Source: Pseudomonadota bacterium (GTDB lineage Bacteria; Bdellovibrionota_C; UBA2361; OMIW01). From it: a stretch of DNA of 44,970 nt. The notes beneath the pieces are model-generated. The model had not been told where the DNA came from, ran no database searches, and saw only the letters and a list, made by a program, of their open reading frames with translations. Each line of letters begins with the position of its first letter. Position 1 is the stretch's first letter. Positions 10,801 to 22,126 of this stretch are shown here, in pieces. The stretch covers positions 1-44,970 of the forward strand of contig OMIW01000091.1 of assembly GCA_900299205.1 (NCBI GenBank), written 5' to 3'. Made by a program: the position numbers and the translations under genes.

Positions 10801-11916
10801 GTGAGCATCAGTCCTGATTTAGCCCCCCCCCCAACAGGCCCTGCCCAGCCCCCCAGTCAGTTGACTCCTGTTATGGCATCGCAGCCAAGCACTGATGGGC
10901 TTCCCGCTTCCCTCAAAGGCCTGCTCGACCAAAAGTTCGCCGATCCTCGCCTCACCCCAGAGCAAAAGGAGCAAGCTCTGAAAGTAATACGTGGCTTGCT
11001 GGAAGAGGATCCTAAAACCGAGGTGTTTCTGGGTAATTCTCTCAAGGCTGGTGGGGTCGCCTTCCTGGCAAAGCTCGACGGTATGCCCGTTGAATATCAG
11101 CAAAAGATCATTTCCCGTGTTTCTTGCGGTAAATTGTACTTCGAGTCGTTGAATCGAACTCTTGATGCTTGGATTAGCGACGGTAGGAACCTTGAAGATT
11201 TGCTCGATTTTTTGCGGGGTGTCGACCGTTTACAGAATGCCGATCAGGTGTCGAGACTGATAAGTTCAGGGGGCATTCTCGCCGTCGTTCAGGCAGCAGG
11301 ACTTCCCGCAGTATCTCAAGGGGCGGGAGCCAGTTCTCCAACTGCCGCCGCAAGGGTGACGGCTCCCACGACAACTCAAACCGGGTCAATATTTTCCTTA
11401 AACACACCTCTACCGGATTTCTTCGCCCTATCAAACTCAACGTCGAAAACCGCTCCCCAGGTACTCGTTGCGGAAGCCCTTATTGATTTTGCAAAGAGGT
11501 GTCTTGAGGAAACACGGAAACAGAAGGAGGAACAAGGGGTCACAACGAGCATTTATTCCTTCGGTTCCCCCTCTACTCTGCGGGATCTTCAGCAGGCTCT
11601 CCAGATCGTGAGTGCGCGGTATGGGGGACCTGGCGATATGGCGCGGGCCTTGAGTAAATTGCCGGCGATTCAAACAGCCTTTAGGTCTGATATAGTGGGC
11701 TCGAATATCACGGCAGAGGAGATAGAGTCTTCGCTGCACTCTCTCATCACAAGCTGGAAAGGTCAGATACGCCCTCCCGAAGATCAGCCTTTCCCAGCCA
11801 CTGGGTCGACACCACCTACCAACCAACCGCAGACCTATCGTTCTCCGCAATCCGAACCCCCTGCAACGTCGCTTGTAAGCTTCGGTCGCCAAGGTACGAG
11901 TTCACATCCAGCTTAA
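10801..11916 (+). CDS. hypothetical Pro/Ser/Thr-rich protein
   Basis: ORF track starts at TTG 10753, but the in-frame GTG at 10801 has a GGAGG Shine-Dalgarno just upstream (gggaggttcctGTG). No family recognised. Confidence 0.65.
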   Translation: MSISPDLAPPPTGPAQPPSQLTPVMASQPSTDGLPASLKGLLDQKFADPRLTPEQKEQALKVIRGLLEEDPKTEVFLGNSLKAGGVAFLAKLDGMPVEYQQKIISRVSCGKLYFESLNRTLDAWISDGRNLEDLLDFLRGVDRLQNADQVSRLISSGGILAVVQAAGLPAVSQGAGASSPTAAARVTAPTTTQTGSIFSLNTPLPDFFALSNSTSKTAPQVLVAEALIDFAKRCLEETRKQKEEQGVTTSIYSFGSPSTLRDLQQALQIVSARYGGPGDMARALSKLPAIQTAFRSDIVGSNITAEEIESSLHSLITSWKGQIRPPEDQPFPATGSTPPTNQPQTYRSPQSEPPATSLVSFGRQGTSSHPA

Positions 11917-13645
11917 AAGCGACATCAACCTCTGCTCCCCTGGTGAGGGAGGGATGATAGGGCGTTCTCCAAAGCATACTGGTCAGCGTTCGCACACCGT
12001 CGGACAATACAGCCTTTAGATGTCCGCCCCGGAGTTCCCTCACATCGCTTACCTGAAGGTTTCGAGATAATAACACAGGTGCAGGATTTCCGACTCCGAA
12101 GGGGGCAAGTGTTTCAAAACGCTCGGCAAGGTTCAGGGACAGCTCCTCGAGCCCAACCTCAGTATCGACAGTAACAGTGGGCATCTTTTGCTCCTCCGTG
12201 AGCATACTGCCACAGGTCTCATCAAACGCCCGACAAAACCCCTTGAGCCGATCCGAGTCAATAGAAAATCCTCCGGCTCCCTCGTGACCACCGAAGCTCA
12301 CCAGATGGTCAGATAATCTAGCGAGAAGTTCGACCACACTTATTCCCCTGACTCCACGGACCGATCCTTTGAATAACCCGTCAGGGCCTCGCCCCATGAC
12401 CGCTGAGGGTCTGTAAAATTGCTCCACGAGTCGTTGTGCAACTATCCCGATGACACCAGGATGAAATTCGGGGTGCCAGACAGCTATACCGTCCAAAGAG
12501 CCTCCAGCCTGCCTGACTAATTCAAGAGCCTTGGCCCGAACGCGGCCTTCAACCTCTTGTCGCTCTGAATTTAATCTATCGAGTCGCTTCGCTAGTTTGG
12601 CACCCTCCGCCTGACTCTTCGTTGTTAGCAAACGCACAACGATATCACCATGCTCGATACGACCCGCCGCATTGATGCGAGGTCCCAATCCAAATGAAAC
12701 GTCGAATGAGCGCACGCCCGCCCGAATTCCCGCTACTTTTTTTAGTTCGCTCAGCCCCACTCGACCAGTGGTCTCGAGACACTCGAGCCCTCGCCTGGCG
12801 ATGATCCGATTCACCCCCTGTAAAGGCACCATGTCGCAAATAGTGCCAAGGCAAGCGAGGTCAAGGAAAGATCGGGGATCCACCTTAGCGGCCTGAGGAA
12901 TCATAGCCCGAGATGCTGCGATGAAATACCAGGTCAGCCCTGACGCACAAAGCAGCCGGTCTGCAAAAGCGCATCCCCTCTGATGAGGATTCACAAAAGC
13001 ATCAGCGGGATTTATCACCCCCGAAATATCGTGGTGATCGATAACTATCGTTTTCATTCCGAGGGACCGCGCGAGCTCAAGCTCGACTCCATTTTTTGTC
13101 CCAAAATCGACCGCAATAAGAAGACCCGCTCCATCCCGATGGGCTCGCTCAACGAGGGAAGAACTAAGGCCGTACCCATCCTCGAGACGATCAGGAACGT
13201 AGGCACCAGCGCTTGCACCAATCTGACTGAGAAAATCAACAAGCTGCGCGGCGCTTGTGAGTCCATCAACATCGAAATCCGAACAGACCGCAATATGCGA
13301 ACCAAGCGAGACAGCATCTCCCAACAGTTCAACGGCTTGACTGATATTTTTTAGACCAGATGGGTGGGGCAGTCCGTCGCGAAGGGACGGCTGAAGAAAC
13401 TGCTCGAGAGGCGTCCCAGGGGTAAATCCACGTGCGGCGAGAACTCTTGCGATAACCGGGTCGAGTTCATAAAGCTCCCTTATAGCCTTCGCAGAATCAA
13501 ATGCCTGAGGCCGCAGAATGAACTGTTTTGAGAGGGGGGAGAGGTTTGTCACTGGGGCTGTCCATTCTATGATATATTTCTCGGGCTGTTGGGGAGTTTG
13601 GAGCATACGCGGGTCAGCTATAATCCGCTCACAATCCCCATTCAT
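11816..13645 (-). CDS. recJ: single-stranded-DNA-specific exonuclease RecJ
   Basis: CSDFDVDGLTSAAQL, VIDHHDISG, FGLGPRINAAGR, VIGIVAQRLVEQFYRPSAV, FGGHEGAGGFSI: DHH/DHHA1 motifs. Confidence 0.93.
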   Translation of the reverse strand: MNGDCERIIADPRMLQTPQQPEKYIIEWTAPVTNLSPLSKQFILRPQAFDSAKAIRELYELDPVIARVLAARGFTPGTPLEQFLQPSLRDGLPHPSGLKNISQAVELLGDAVSLGSHIAVCSDFDVDGLTSAAQLVDFLSQIGASAGAYVPDRLEDGYGLSSSLVERAHRDGAGLLIAVDFGTKNGVELELARSLGMKTIVIDHHDISGVINPADAFVNPHQRGCAFADRLLCASGLTWYFIAASRAMIPQAAKVDPRSFLDLACLGTICDMVPLQGVNRIIARRGLECLETTGRVGLSELKKVAGIRAGVRSFDVSFGLGPRINAAGRIEHGDIVVRLLTTKSQAEGAKLAKRLDRLNSERQEVEGRVRAKALELVRQAGGSLDGIAVWHPEFHPGVIGIVAQRLVEQFYRPSAVMGRGPDGLFKGSVRGVRGISVVELLARLSDHLVSFGGHEGAGGFSIDSDRLKGFCRAFDETCGSMLTEEQKMPTVTVDTEVGLEELSLNLAERFETLAPFGVGNPAPVLLSRNLQVSDVRELRGGHLKAVLSDGVRTLTSMLWRTPYHPSLTRGAEVDVAFKLDVNSYLGDRSLQATLQGVRIAENDRSAVGW

Positions 13646-14141
13646 GAATCCGCAGCTCTAACTCTTCGAGAGCCCGTTCATAACCGGAGCGACGAACAAT
13701 CGAAGTAAGCGATATGACCTCATCGCGAGGACACCACCGCCATTGCTGGAACTCGATGGGGAGGTGACGATCAAGCCTGATCTCCGAGTCCTCACCCTGA
13801 AATAGGATGACACAGAATTTTTGAGATTGACCCACGTAGGGTCGCAATTCGGCATCGCACAGATCCCGCTTTCGATTCTCCGACCAGAGATATTCGTTTA
13901 CAAGGGAGAGGTACCCAACCAGTCGACAGGAAGTCGGATCAATTCCCGTTTCCTCCTTGAGCTCCCGAAAAGCGTTCTCATCGAGAGAGCTCCCTCTATC
14001 AACCCCGCCTTGGGGAAACTGCCAATGGCCCGGTTCATCGAGACGTTCGCCGAGAAAGAGTTCTCTTTTCCGATTAAGAATTAACAAGGCCACGTTGGGC
14101 CTTAATAGGGGCAAATCTGATAGACCTGATGAATACTGCAT
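13629..14141 (-). CDS. rppH: RNA pyrophosphohydrolase (Nudix)
   Basis: RPNVALLILN..., WQFPQGGVDRGSSLDENAFRELKEETG Nudix box; 170 aa. Confidence 0.9.
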   Translation of the reverse strand: MQYSSGLSDLPLLRPNVALLILNRKRELFLGERLDEPGHWQFPQGGVDRGSSLDENAFRELKEETGIDPTSCRLVGYLSLVNEYLWSENRKRDLCDAELRPYVGQSQKFCVILFQGEDSEIRLDRHLPIEFQQWRWCPRDEVISLTSIVRRSGYERALEELELRIHEWGL

Positions 14142-14168
14142 AAACCGACATTCCTCGTCTCTTTCTGC

Positions 14169-15680
14169 TCACCGATCAAGCTGAGCTAGCGTCCGATATT
14201 GATCGACTCCAATTATTCCTGCCTCGAACATACGCTTTCCGCAGGACGCAAAAGGAAGGAAGCTATTCCCGTCCATCCTCTGATAAAACTCCCCTCGGCT
14301 GAGCCCTCTCCTCTTTAGCAGTCGCTGCAACTCGGGAGAAATCACGAGCGTTTGAGTTGCAAGATGAAGAGGCGGTTGAGACGCCATATGGACTCCCTCA
14401 GCTTGAACGAGCCGCTGCGCTACAACCGCGGAGATCCCTGAGAGCTCACTCAACCGACATGGAACCAAAGCAGCAAGCCGCTCGATAGCCTCAAATACAC
14501 ATCTCGCGTGAATAGTCGAGAGAACCAGGTGGCCACTCAAGGCAGCCTTCACCGCCGTTTGTGCACTCTCAGAGTCTCGGATTTCACCTATTACCAAGGT
14601 ATCTGGCCCCTGACGAAGAACTGCCCTCGCGGCGACCCCAAAGGTCAACCCGGCAGCTTCGTTTAGACTCGCCTGACTTACTCCCTCTATCCACCGCTCG
14701 ACCGGATCCTCTATGGAGATTACAACTCGGCCTACATCCACCAATCTCCGGAGTATACTGTACAAGGTGGTCGTTTTACCACTTCCCGTCGGCCCAACCA
14801 AAAGAGATAGACCACTTCCCTTAACGATGAGATCTTCAATGATCTGTCTTGTCTCAAGATCGAGCCCCAGGCAGTCAAGCGAATCATTTCGCGCGGATCT
14901 GCCGATCCGGAGAACCACCCGCTCACCAAAAATAGTAGGTAAAGAGCTAAAGCGAATCAAAACTGGATCAACGCCTTGATCCACAGGAAATCCGCCATCA
15001 AGAGGAGTAAGTTTGCGGCTAGGATCCACCCCAGCCAGTATCTTTAGTCGGGCCACAACGCGATCAAAGACCATCCGTTCACACAACGAGTCGGTCAATA
15101 TATGCATCTCTTTTCCGATGCGGAGACCAAGGATGATCTTATCTTTTGAAGGCGTCAGGTGGAGATCGCTCGCACACCGAGCTATCGCAAATTCAACCAG
15201 GGACGCTACAAACTCCGAAATGCTACTATCGCTAAAATCCCTGAGACGAGGATTCCATCCCTCAACTGACTTCGTGAACTTCCCTTCCCGAACCTCGGAA
15301 TCCGCCCTACCTGCGGCGGCAAGTAGTCGAGATTCACTTCCGTGGTAAGCCAATTCAATATCTCTCTGCAGATTAGTTCCCCGATAGGGAATAACTTGAA
15401 TCTGCTCTCCGACAACAAACTCGATCTCCCTCAATACCTTGTGCAGACTCTCGCTATCCCCAGCAATAGTGATTTGACGCCCCCGCCGTGACGAGAGAAT
15501 ACTCATGGGAAGAAATTGATACCGGATGGCGACCTCAAGGGGTACAAGCCGACGTGCTCGTTCACTTGAGTGAAGGGGCAATATTGTTTTCTGGGATTGT
15601 TCCTTGTCAGAGGGCCAATGAGGCGAATGAAATGTGTTAGAACTACTCCCCTCGTTGTCCATAATACCTCTATCGGTCAC
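14169..15680 (-). CDS. GspE/PilB-type secretion/pilus assembly ATPase
   Basis: Walker A GPTGSGKTTTLY, ISIEDPVE, QGPDTLVIGEIRDSESAQTAVKAALSGHLVLSTIHA. Confidence 0.9.
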   Translation of the reverse strand: MTDRGIMDNEGSSSNTFHSPHWPSDKEQSQKTILPLHSSERARRLVPLEVAIRYQFLPMSILSSRRGRQITIAGDSESLHKVLREIEFVVGEQIQVIPYRGTNLQRDIELAYHGSESRLLAAAGRADSEVREGKFTKSVEGWNPRLRDFSDSSISEFVASLVEFAIARCASDLHLTPSKDKIILGLRIGKEMHILTDSLCERMVFDRVVARLKILAGVDPSRKLTPLDGGFPVDQGVDPVLIRFSSLPTIFGERVVLRIGRSARNDSLDCLGLDLETRQIIEDLIVKGSGLSLLVGPTGSGKTTTLYSILRRLVDVGRVVISIEDPVERWIEGVSQASLNEAAGLTFGVAARAVLRQGPDTLVIGEIRDSESAQTAVKAALSGHLVLSTIHARCVFEAIERLAALVPCRLSELSGISAVVAQRLVQAEGVHMASQPPLHLATQTLVISPELQRLLKRRGLSRGEFYQRMDGNSFLPFASCGKRMFEAGIIGVDQYRTLAQLDR

Positions 15681-15952
15681 CCAATGCCCCTACCGACGCC
15701 ACAGCCGGCTAGTACAGAACCCAATCTATCTTTCTATCGAGTTCGTGGGCGAAAAGGTTTCCTGTCGAACCTTCTAACCACACTCCGTTAAGAAGGCTCT
15801 CTGGTTTTATGTCGAGCAAAAAAGCGGGGACGCGAAGGGTACCCAATGGACTTCGGCTATCGGTGCTGACAAGGTCGAAAAGCAAAGCGAACCTCAGGTG
15901 CTCCGCCCAAGAAAGGGCTTCCGAGGTTGCAAACTACTCCCTGAAGTAAACA

Positions 15953-16213
15953 CTAAAAGGCTCGAACCCAATCGGTGAGGACGACAACTTTACCATCCTG
16001 ACATTCAATACTCCCCTCGGAGATAGAGAATTTTTTGGTCTTTCCTGAAGCTGAAGCCACAACCTGTAGGTCGCCCTCTTCCAAGAGACCCACATAGGAA
16101 CAGTGCCCCGGCAGAATCTGGATCTGACCCGAGGGGGTAGACGCCGTGACCGTTGATACATCCTCCTGAGCGGCAACTCCGGCGGGTGTGACGAGTGAAA
16201 ATGATAGTATCAT
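15953..16213 (-). CDS. atpC: F1-ATPase epsilon subunit, short form (86 aa)
   Basis: MILSFSLVTPAGVAAQEDVSTVTASTPSGQIQILPGHCSYVGLLEEGDLQV...: epsilon N-terminal beta-domain. ATG at 16213 chosen; the longer 15953..16405 ORF overlaps atpD. Confidence 0.85.
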   Translation of the reverse strand: MILSFSLVTPAGVAAQEDVSTVTASTPSGQIQILPGHCSYVGLLEEGDLQVVASASGKTKKFSISEGSIECQDGKVVVLTDWVRAF

Positions 16214-16292
16214 GAGGAACTCTCGGAGAGCGGGGTAACACGGTAAATTTCCGCAGAGTGTTACCCCTAAAGAAACCCTCGACAAGCCGAGG

Positions 16293-17735
<1,443 letters not shown>

Positions 17736-17760
17736 CTACTCCTGAATAAACGCCACTCTA

Positions 17761-18666
17761 TTATCCGAGCGCCTCGGATCCACCAATAATATCGAGAAGC
17801 TCGGAGGTTATCCCCGACTGCCTCAACTTGTTGTACTTCAGCTGTAGCCCCTTGATAAGCTCTCCCGCATTTTTGGTCGCCGCATCCATCGCTGCCATAC
17901 GGCTTCCATGTTCACTCGCCTTGGAATCGAGGGCTCCCTGCAAAACGAGAGACCGAAAAACCCGAGGCACAATGGCGCTAAAAACCTGCTGCGGACTGGG
18001 TTCAAAAACTAGTTTTCGAAACCGGTCAGGCGCCCCTGCTGATCGATCGGGGCGGAGCATCGATGGCTTCATCGGGAGAAGCTGCTCGGTAATTGGAGCG
18101 CTCGACAAAGCAGAACGAAACTTGGTGTATACCAAGTACACAGCATCAATACGTCCCTCTCGAAAGTCTGACTCAATCCTCGCAAGCACCGGCCCAAGTT
18201 CCCACTGATTCGGATCCTCGGGAAGCTGGTCAAAGGCAAACTGTGGAGCTCTGTTCATTCGTCGCAGCCCCTCGACCGCCTTTCGCCCAAACGCAACGAG
18301 CTCCATGTCCGCCCCAGGATCGCCAGACCGCAGGTCAAGTATCGTACTCTCGACCTTACGGACAAGATTTGCATTGTATCCTCCCGCCAGTCCCCGAGAA
18401 CCTCCGATAACAATAACACAGGCGCGCCGAACTGGGCGTTCTTTCATGAGAGGATGGGTCGTGTCTTGCCCCTCCGAGGCGGAGGCCATGGATTCCTGCA
18501 GACGAGCCGCTAGGTGCCTCAATAGCTCTGTGTACTCCCGAGAACGAGAAGTCGCTTCTTGTGCCTTTCGCAACTTAGCCGCTGACACAAGCTTCATCGC
18601 ATAAGTTATCTTCTTCGTGTTCCGAACCGATTTTAGACGGCTGCGCAGCTCTTTCAGTCCCGCCAT
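17761..18666 (-). CDS. atpG: ATP synthase F1 gamma subunit
   Basis: N-terminus KELRSRLKSVRNTKKITYAMKLVSAAKLRKAQ; C-terminus MDAATKNAGELI..L.L.YNKLRQSGITSELLDIIGGSEAL. Confidence 0.97.
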   Translation of the reverse strand: MAGLKELRSRLKSVRNTKKITYAMKLVSAAKLRKAQEATSRSREYTELLRHLAARLQESMASASEGQDTTHPLMKERPVRRACVIVIGGSRGLAGGYNANLVRKVESTILDLRSGDPGADMELVAFGRKAVEGLRRMNRAPQFAFDQLPEDPNQWELGPVLARIESDFREGRIDAVYLVYTKFRSALSSAPITEQLLPMKPSMLRPDRSAGAPDRFRKLVFEPSPQQVFSAIVPRVFRSLVLQGALDSKASEHGSRMAAMDAATKNAGELIKGLQLKYNKLRQSGITSELLDIIGGSEALG

Positions 18667-18748
18667 ATAGAAATTTCCATCCTGCCTGTTTGAAGTCGCT
18701 GGCGTGACAATCTGTCTAATCCACGCCAGTCATGATCTGAGCCGAAAC

Positions 18749-20260
18749 CTATCGAGAGAGAAATGAGTGTGCAAACTCCCGAGCAAACGAGAGCAGCTGC
18801 TCCTGAGTCGATCCCGACATCTCAAGCTTTGTCCGTATTTCCTCGAGAACTGTTGGGTGCTTGACCTTCAAAGCGCTGTGAAAAGATGCCTCAAAATCTC
18901 TAATCTTTGACAGCGGAACCTTGTCAATCGCCCCACTATTGGCAACAAAAATTGACACCACCTGCAACTCAACAGGCATAGGCCGATACTGATCCTGCTT
19001 GAGTATTTCAACGAGCCGCTCCCCACGATCGAGCTGTGCCTTTGTCGCTGCATCGAGATCCGAACCGAATTGGGCGAAGGCTTGCTTTTCACGATATTGT
19101 GCGAGGTCAAGTCGCAGCGTCCCTGCAACCTTCTTCATCGCTTTGATTTGAGCTGCTCCCCCAACCCGAGACACAGAGAGCCCGACGTTAACGGCTGGAC
19201 GAATACCAGCATGAAAGAGCGATGACTCTAGGTAAATCTGGCCATCTGTAATCGAAATCACATTCGTCGGTACATACGCCGAAACGTCTCCTTCGAGGGT
19301 TTCGATAATTGGCAAGGCGGTCAAAGAACCCGCGCCTGCTGAATCGCTGAGTTTGGCCGCACGCTCAAGTAATCGGCTGTGAAGGTAGAACACATCCCCT
19401 GGGTAAGCTTCACGTCCGGGAGGACGACGAAGAAGAAGCGATACGGTTCTCCACGAGACGGCATGTTTTGAAAGATCATCGTAAACGATGAGCGCGTGAC
19501 GACCGGAATTCATGAAGTATTCCCCCATGGCACAACCGGCAAAGGGGGCGATGAATGAAAGAGGTGGTGGCTCCGATGCAGTGGCTGCCACAACAATCGT
19601 ATGGTCCATCGCACCATGCTCTTTTAGCTTCTCAACAACCTGTGCGACCGACGACCTCTTCTGACCTATGGCTACATAGATACAAATCACCCCGTTCCCT
19701 TTTTGGTTGATGATTGTGTCTATCGCGACTGCGGTCTTCCCCGTCTTTTTATCTCCGATGATAAGCTCGCGTTGCCCCCTCCCAACCGGAGTCATCGCAT
19801 CGATGGCTTTTATGCCCGTTTGCATGGGCTCATGGACGGATTTTCGCCTCACAATCCCGGGCGCTTTAAATTCAAGCTTGCCCCGTGAAGTAGCGGCAAT
19901 TGGCCCCAGTCCATCGATTGGATTACCGAGAGCATCTACAACCCTTCCAATCAGCGCTTCGCCCACCGGAACTTCGGCGATGTTGCCAGTTCTTTTAACC
20001 GTATCTCCCTCGGAGATGGCTGTCACATCTCCCATAATAACAACTCCGACGGAATCGGACTCTAGGTTGAGCGCAATACCCTTGGTCGTACCCGCGATCT
20101 CCACCAACTCCCCGGCGGCAACCTTTGAAAGACCCGCCACACGGCAGATACCGTCACCAACCGATAGCACGGTGCCAACCTCGCTCAGCTCAGAGGATGG
20201 GCGGAAATTGGCTATCCGCTCTCTAAGCAGGGTCGTTATCTCATCGGCTCTTCCTTCCAT
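18749..20260 (-). CDS. atpA: ATP synthase F1 alpha subunit
   Basis: [64 protein letters not shown]; 503 aa. Confidence 0.98.
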   Translation of the reverse strand: MEGRADEITTLLRERIANFRPSSELSEVGTVLSVGDGICRVAGLSKVAAGELVEIAGTTKGIALNLESDSVGVVIMGDVTAISEGDTVKRTGNIAEVPVGEALIGRVVDALGNPIDGLGPIAATSRGKLEFKAPGIVRRKSVHEPMQTGIKAIDAMTPVGRGQRELIIGDKKTGKTAVAIDTIINQKGNGVICIYVAIGQKRSSVAQVVEKLKEHGAMDHTIVVAATASEPPPLSFIAPFAGCAMGEYFMNSGRHALIVYDDLSKHAVSWRTVSLLLRRPPGREAYPGDVFYLHSRLLERAAKLSDSAGAGSLTALPIIETLEGDVSAYVPTNVISITDGQIYLESSLFHAGIRPAVNVGLSVSRVGGAAQIKAMKKVAGTLRLDLAQYREKQAFAQFGSDLDAATKAQLDRGERLVEILKQDQYRPMPVELQVVSIFVANSGAIDKVPLSKIRDFEASFHSALKVKHPTVLEEIRTKLEMSGSTQEQLLSFAREFAHSFLSR

Positions 20261-20386
20261 GATATCTGCTCCCTTAACGCGATAATCTCAACCTGAGGCT
20301 CTCAATGAGCTTATACACAAATTGATCTTTGATACTTTAGGCCAAAATTTTTATTTTCTTATTGAGGCTGAACCCGGATTAACTGC

Positions 20387-20941
20387 CTACAAACTGCTGG
20401 CGACTAAACTAGCTTCCATTCTTCGAAGTCGGGTCCTCATCGAGGCATCAAAAACTTTATCCCCTGTTCTTAGCACCAAGCCACCGAGAATGTTCGGCTC
20501 AACGGAAATCGAGACAGAAAGAGATGCATTGACGGATCTTCTCAGCCTCTCTACCAGATCGTTTTCCTCCTGGTGCGATAGCTGCCGCGCGACTGCTACG
20601 TTTACGGAAAGCAAATTCCTGAATTCGCGCACCGACTGATTAAATGCACCGACCAATTGCTCGAAGATCACGAAGCGCCCCCTCTCGGCGAGGATAAGTA
20701 GGATATTCGTGACGGACTGAGCCCACCCCAACCGATCTGAAAGCGCTCTCATCAGAATCATCTTCTGCTCAGGGGTTACGGTACGCGAGATTAACGCCTC
20801 TTGCAGATCGGGATTCTCCCGAAATAGCCGTCCCACATCGTCAAGCTGTGCAGCGACTAAATCGAGCTGAACTGGATCGCAAGCCAAAAAGAGAGCTTGT
20901 CCATACGCTCGTGCTAGCCGCCCCTCTGTTCCTCGAGCCAT
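20387..20941 (-). CDS. atpH: ATP synthase F1 delta subunit
   Basis: Position in operon; RLARAYGQALF N-terminus and ILGGLVLRTGDKVFDASMRTRLRRM C-terminal OSCP/delta signature. Confidence 0.93.
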   Translation of the reverse strand: MARGTEGRLARAYGQALFLACDPVQLDLVAAQLDDVGRLFRENPDLQEALISRTVTPEQKMILMRALSDRLGWAQSVTNILLILAERGRFVIFEQLVGAFNQSVREFRNLLSVNVAVARQLSHQEENDLVERLRRSVNASLSVSISVEPNILGGLVLRTGDKVFDASMRTRLRRMEASLVASSL

Positions 20942-20984
20942 CCCCCCTCCGAATCCCCTTCTAAAATCCGATTACATCTGGTTG

Positions 20985-21626
20985 CTAGTCGCCTAGACGC
21001 GCAAGAATCTGACCATTCGATAACGCGACCGACCGTAATTGACGATCGGACTCCTCTGTCACCCCCTGACGAACGATGGTCTCGGCACGGTCAATTACTC
21101 TTCTCGCAAATTCTTTGCGAAGCACCTCGAGCCTTCGATTCCTTTCAGCCTCTGCTAAATGACTCGCCTGACGAAGGAGCCGATCAGCTCTTTCCCTCGC
21201 CATGGAAATCATCTCCTGGGCCTCGCCGTTCGCCGAATCTATTAATTCCTTCCTTGCAACCTCTAGGGTAGATTCCAGGGCAGAATGGTCCTTCAAGGCA
21301 GCTTCATAGCCGATCTGAGCCTCTTCCATGAGCTTTGCTGATCGCTCCACGGCAGATCGAATCCGCTCTCTCCTGATCTTCCATTGGGCCAGAAAAGGCT
21401 TCTTGAGTAATGCGAAAAAGAGCCCTGAATAAATGGCAAAATTAATCCACAGTAAAAAAAGCGAGGGGCCATGGTGGGCTGAGCTTGCGTGCGCCCCTTC
21501 GGCTGATTCGGCCAACGATGCCGTAGCATTTGCAATCAACGCTCCGACGAGAGCAACCACCGCGGCGATCATCCACTTGCCCAAACGACTCTTCCGCCCT
21601 GCTCGTAATTTTGAAGTGCTACTCAT
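20985..21626 (-). CDS. atpF: ATP synthase F0 b subunit with N-terminal signal-like segment
   Basis: LFLLWINFAIYSGLFFALLKKPFLAQWKIRRERIRSAVE then a long charged helix; additional hydrophobic N-terminal stretch. Confidence 0.88.
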   Translation of the reverse strand: MSSTSKLRAGRKSRLGKWMIAAVVALVGALIANATASLAESAEGAHASSAHHGPSLFLLWINFAIYSGLFFALLKKPFLAQWKIRRERIRSAVERSAKLMEEAQIGYEAALKDHSALESTLEVARKELIDSANGEAQEMISMARERADRLLRQASHLAEAERNRRLEVLRKEFARRVIDRAETIVRQGVTEESDRQLRSVALSNGQILARLGD

Positions 21627-21652
21627 TCTTTCCCCTTTTTAAGAACCTCGAC

Positions 21653-22126
21653 CTAATGAACCGAAAAAAACTCATCCGACGGCTCCCTGAGGCGGGTAGC
21701 AACGGCGTAAGCTATCTCCTCGACAGAAGAGATTGTATGTTCCCTTATTCGCTCGTATTCCCCGTCCAACTCCGCTCGCTTTTCTTGAAGTATCGCTGCG
21801 GCTGTCTTCTCCGCGGCTGAAATTATTGATATGACTTCTTGCCGGGCAGAATCTAGTATCTGCTTACGGGCAGTCTGAGCTTCGGCTTCCGATATGAGGG
21901 TGCGGACTTCGATGGCATTTCTAACCTCCTGCGCCTTCTCTTGTAATGACCGGCTTGAAAGCTCGGCCCCAGTCGTTCGTTGCTCCCGATCCTCTATTAG
22001 ATCAACAAGGGGTGCAAAGAACTTCAGAGACAATGCCCGATACAGACAGAAAAACAGTACGGTACCAAGGGGTATCATGACTGCGTCTGCTTCGGTTAAG
22101 CTAAAGGTTTCCAGAAGGCTTGACAT
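21653..22126 (-). CDS. ATP synthase F0 b' subunit
   Basis: N-terminal TM then LVDLIEDREQRTTGAELSSRSLQEKAQEVRNAIE long charged helix; first gene of the atp operon. Confidence 0.85.
   Translation of the reverse strand: MSSLLETFSLTEADAVMIPLGTVLFFCLYRALSLKFFAPLVDLIEDREQRTTGAELSSRSLQEKAQEVRNAIEVRTLISEAEAQTARKQILDSARQEVISIISAAEKTAAAILQEKRAELDGEYERIREHTISSVEEIAYAVATRLREPSDEFFSVH

Noticed and set aside
11437-11892. 151-aa minus-strand ORF
   Set aside because: Opposite the hypothetical gene at 10801-11916 and overlapping the recJ end; Arg-rich shadow composition.
15681-15952. Possible 6S, SRP or tmRNA gene downstream of atpC
   Set aside because: None of the conserved motifs I know for these RNAs is present; only a hairpin is supported.
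19707-20285. 192-aa plus-strand ORF
   Set aside because: Fully antisense to atpA; low-complexity P/S/T composition typical of shadow ORFs.
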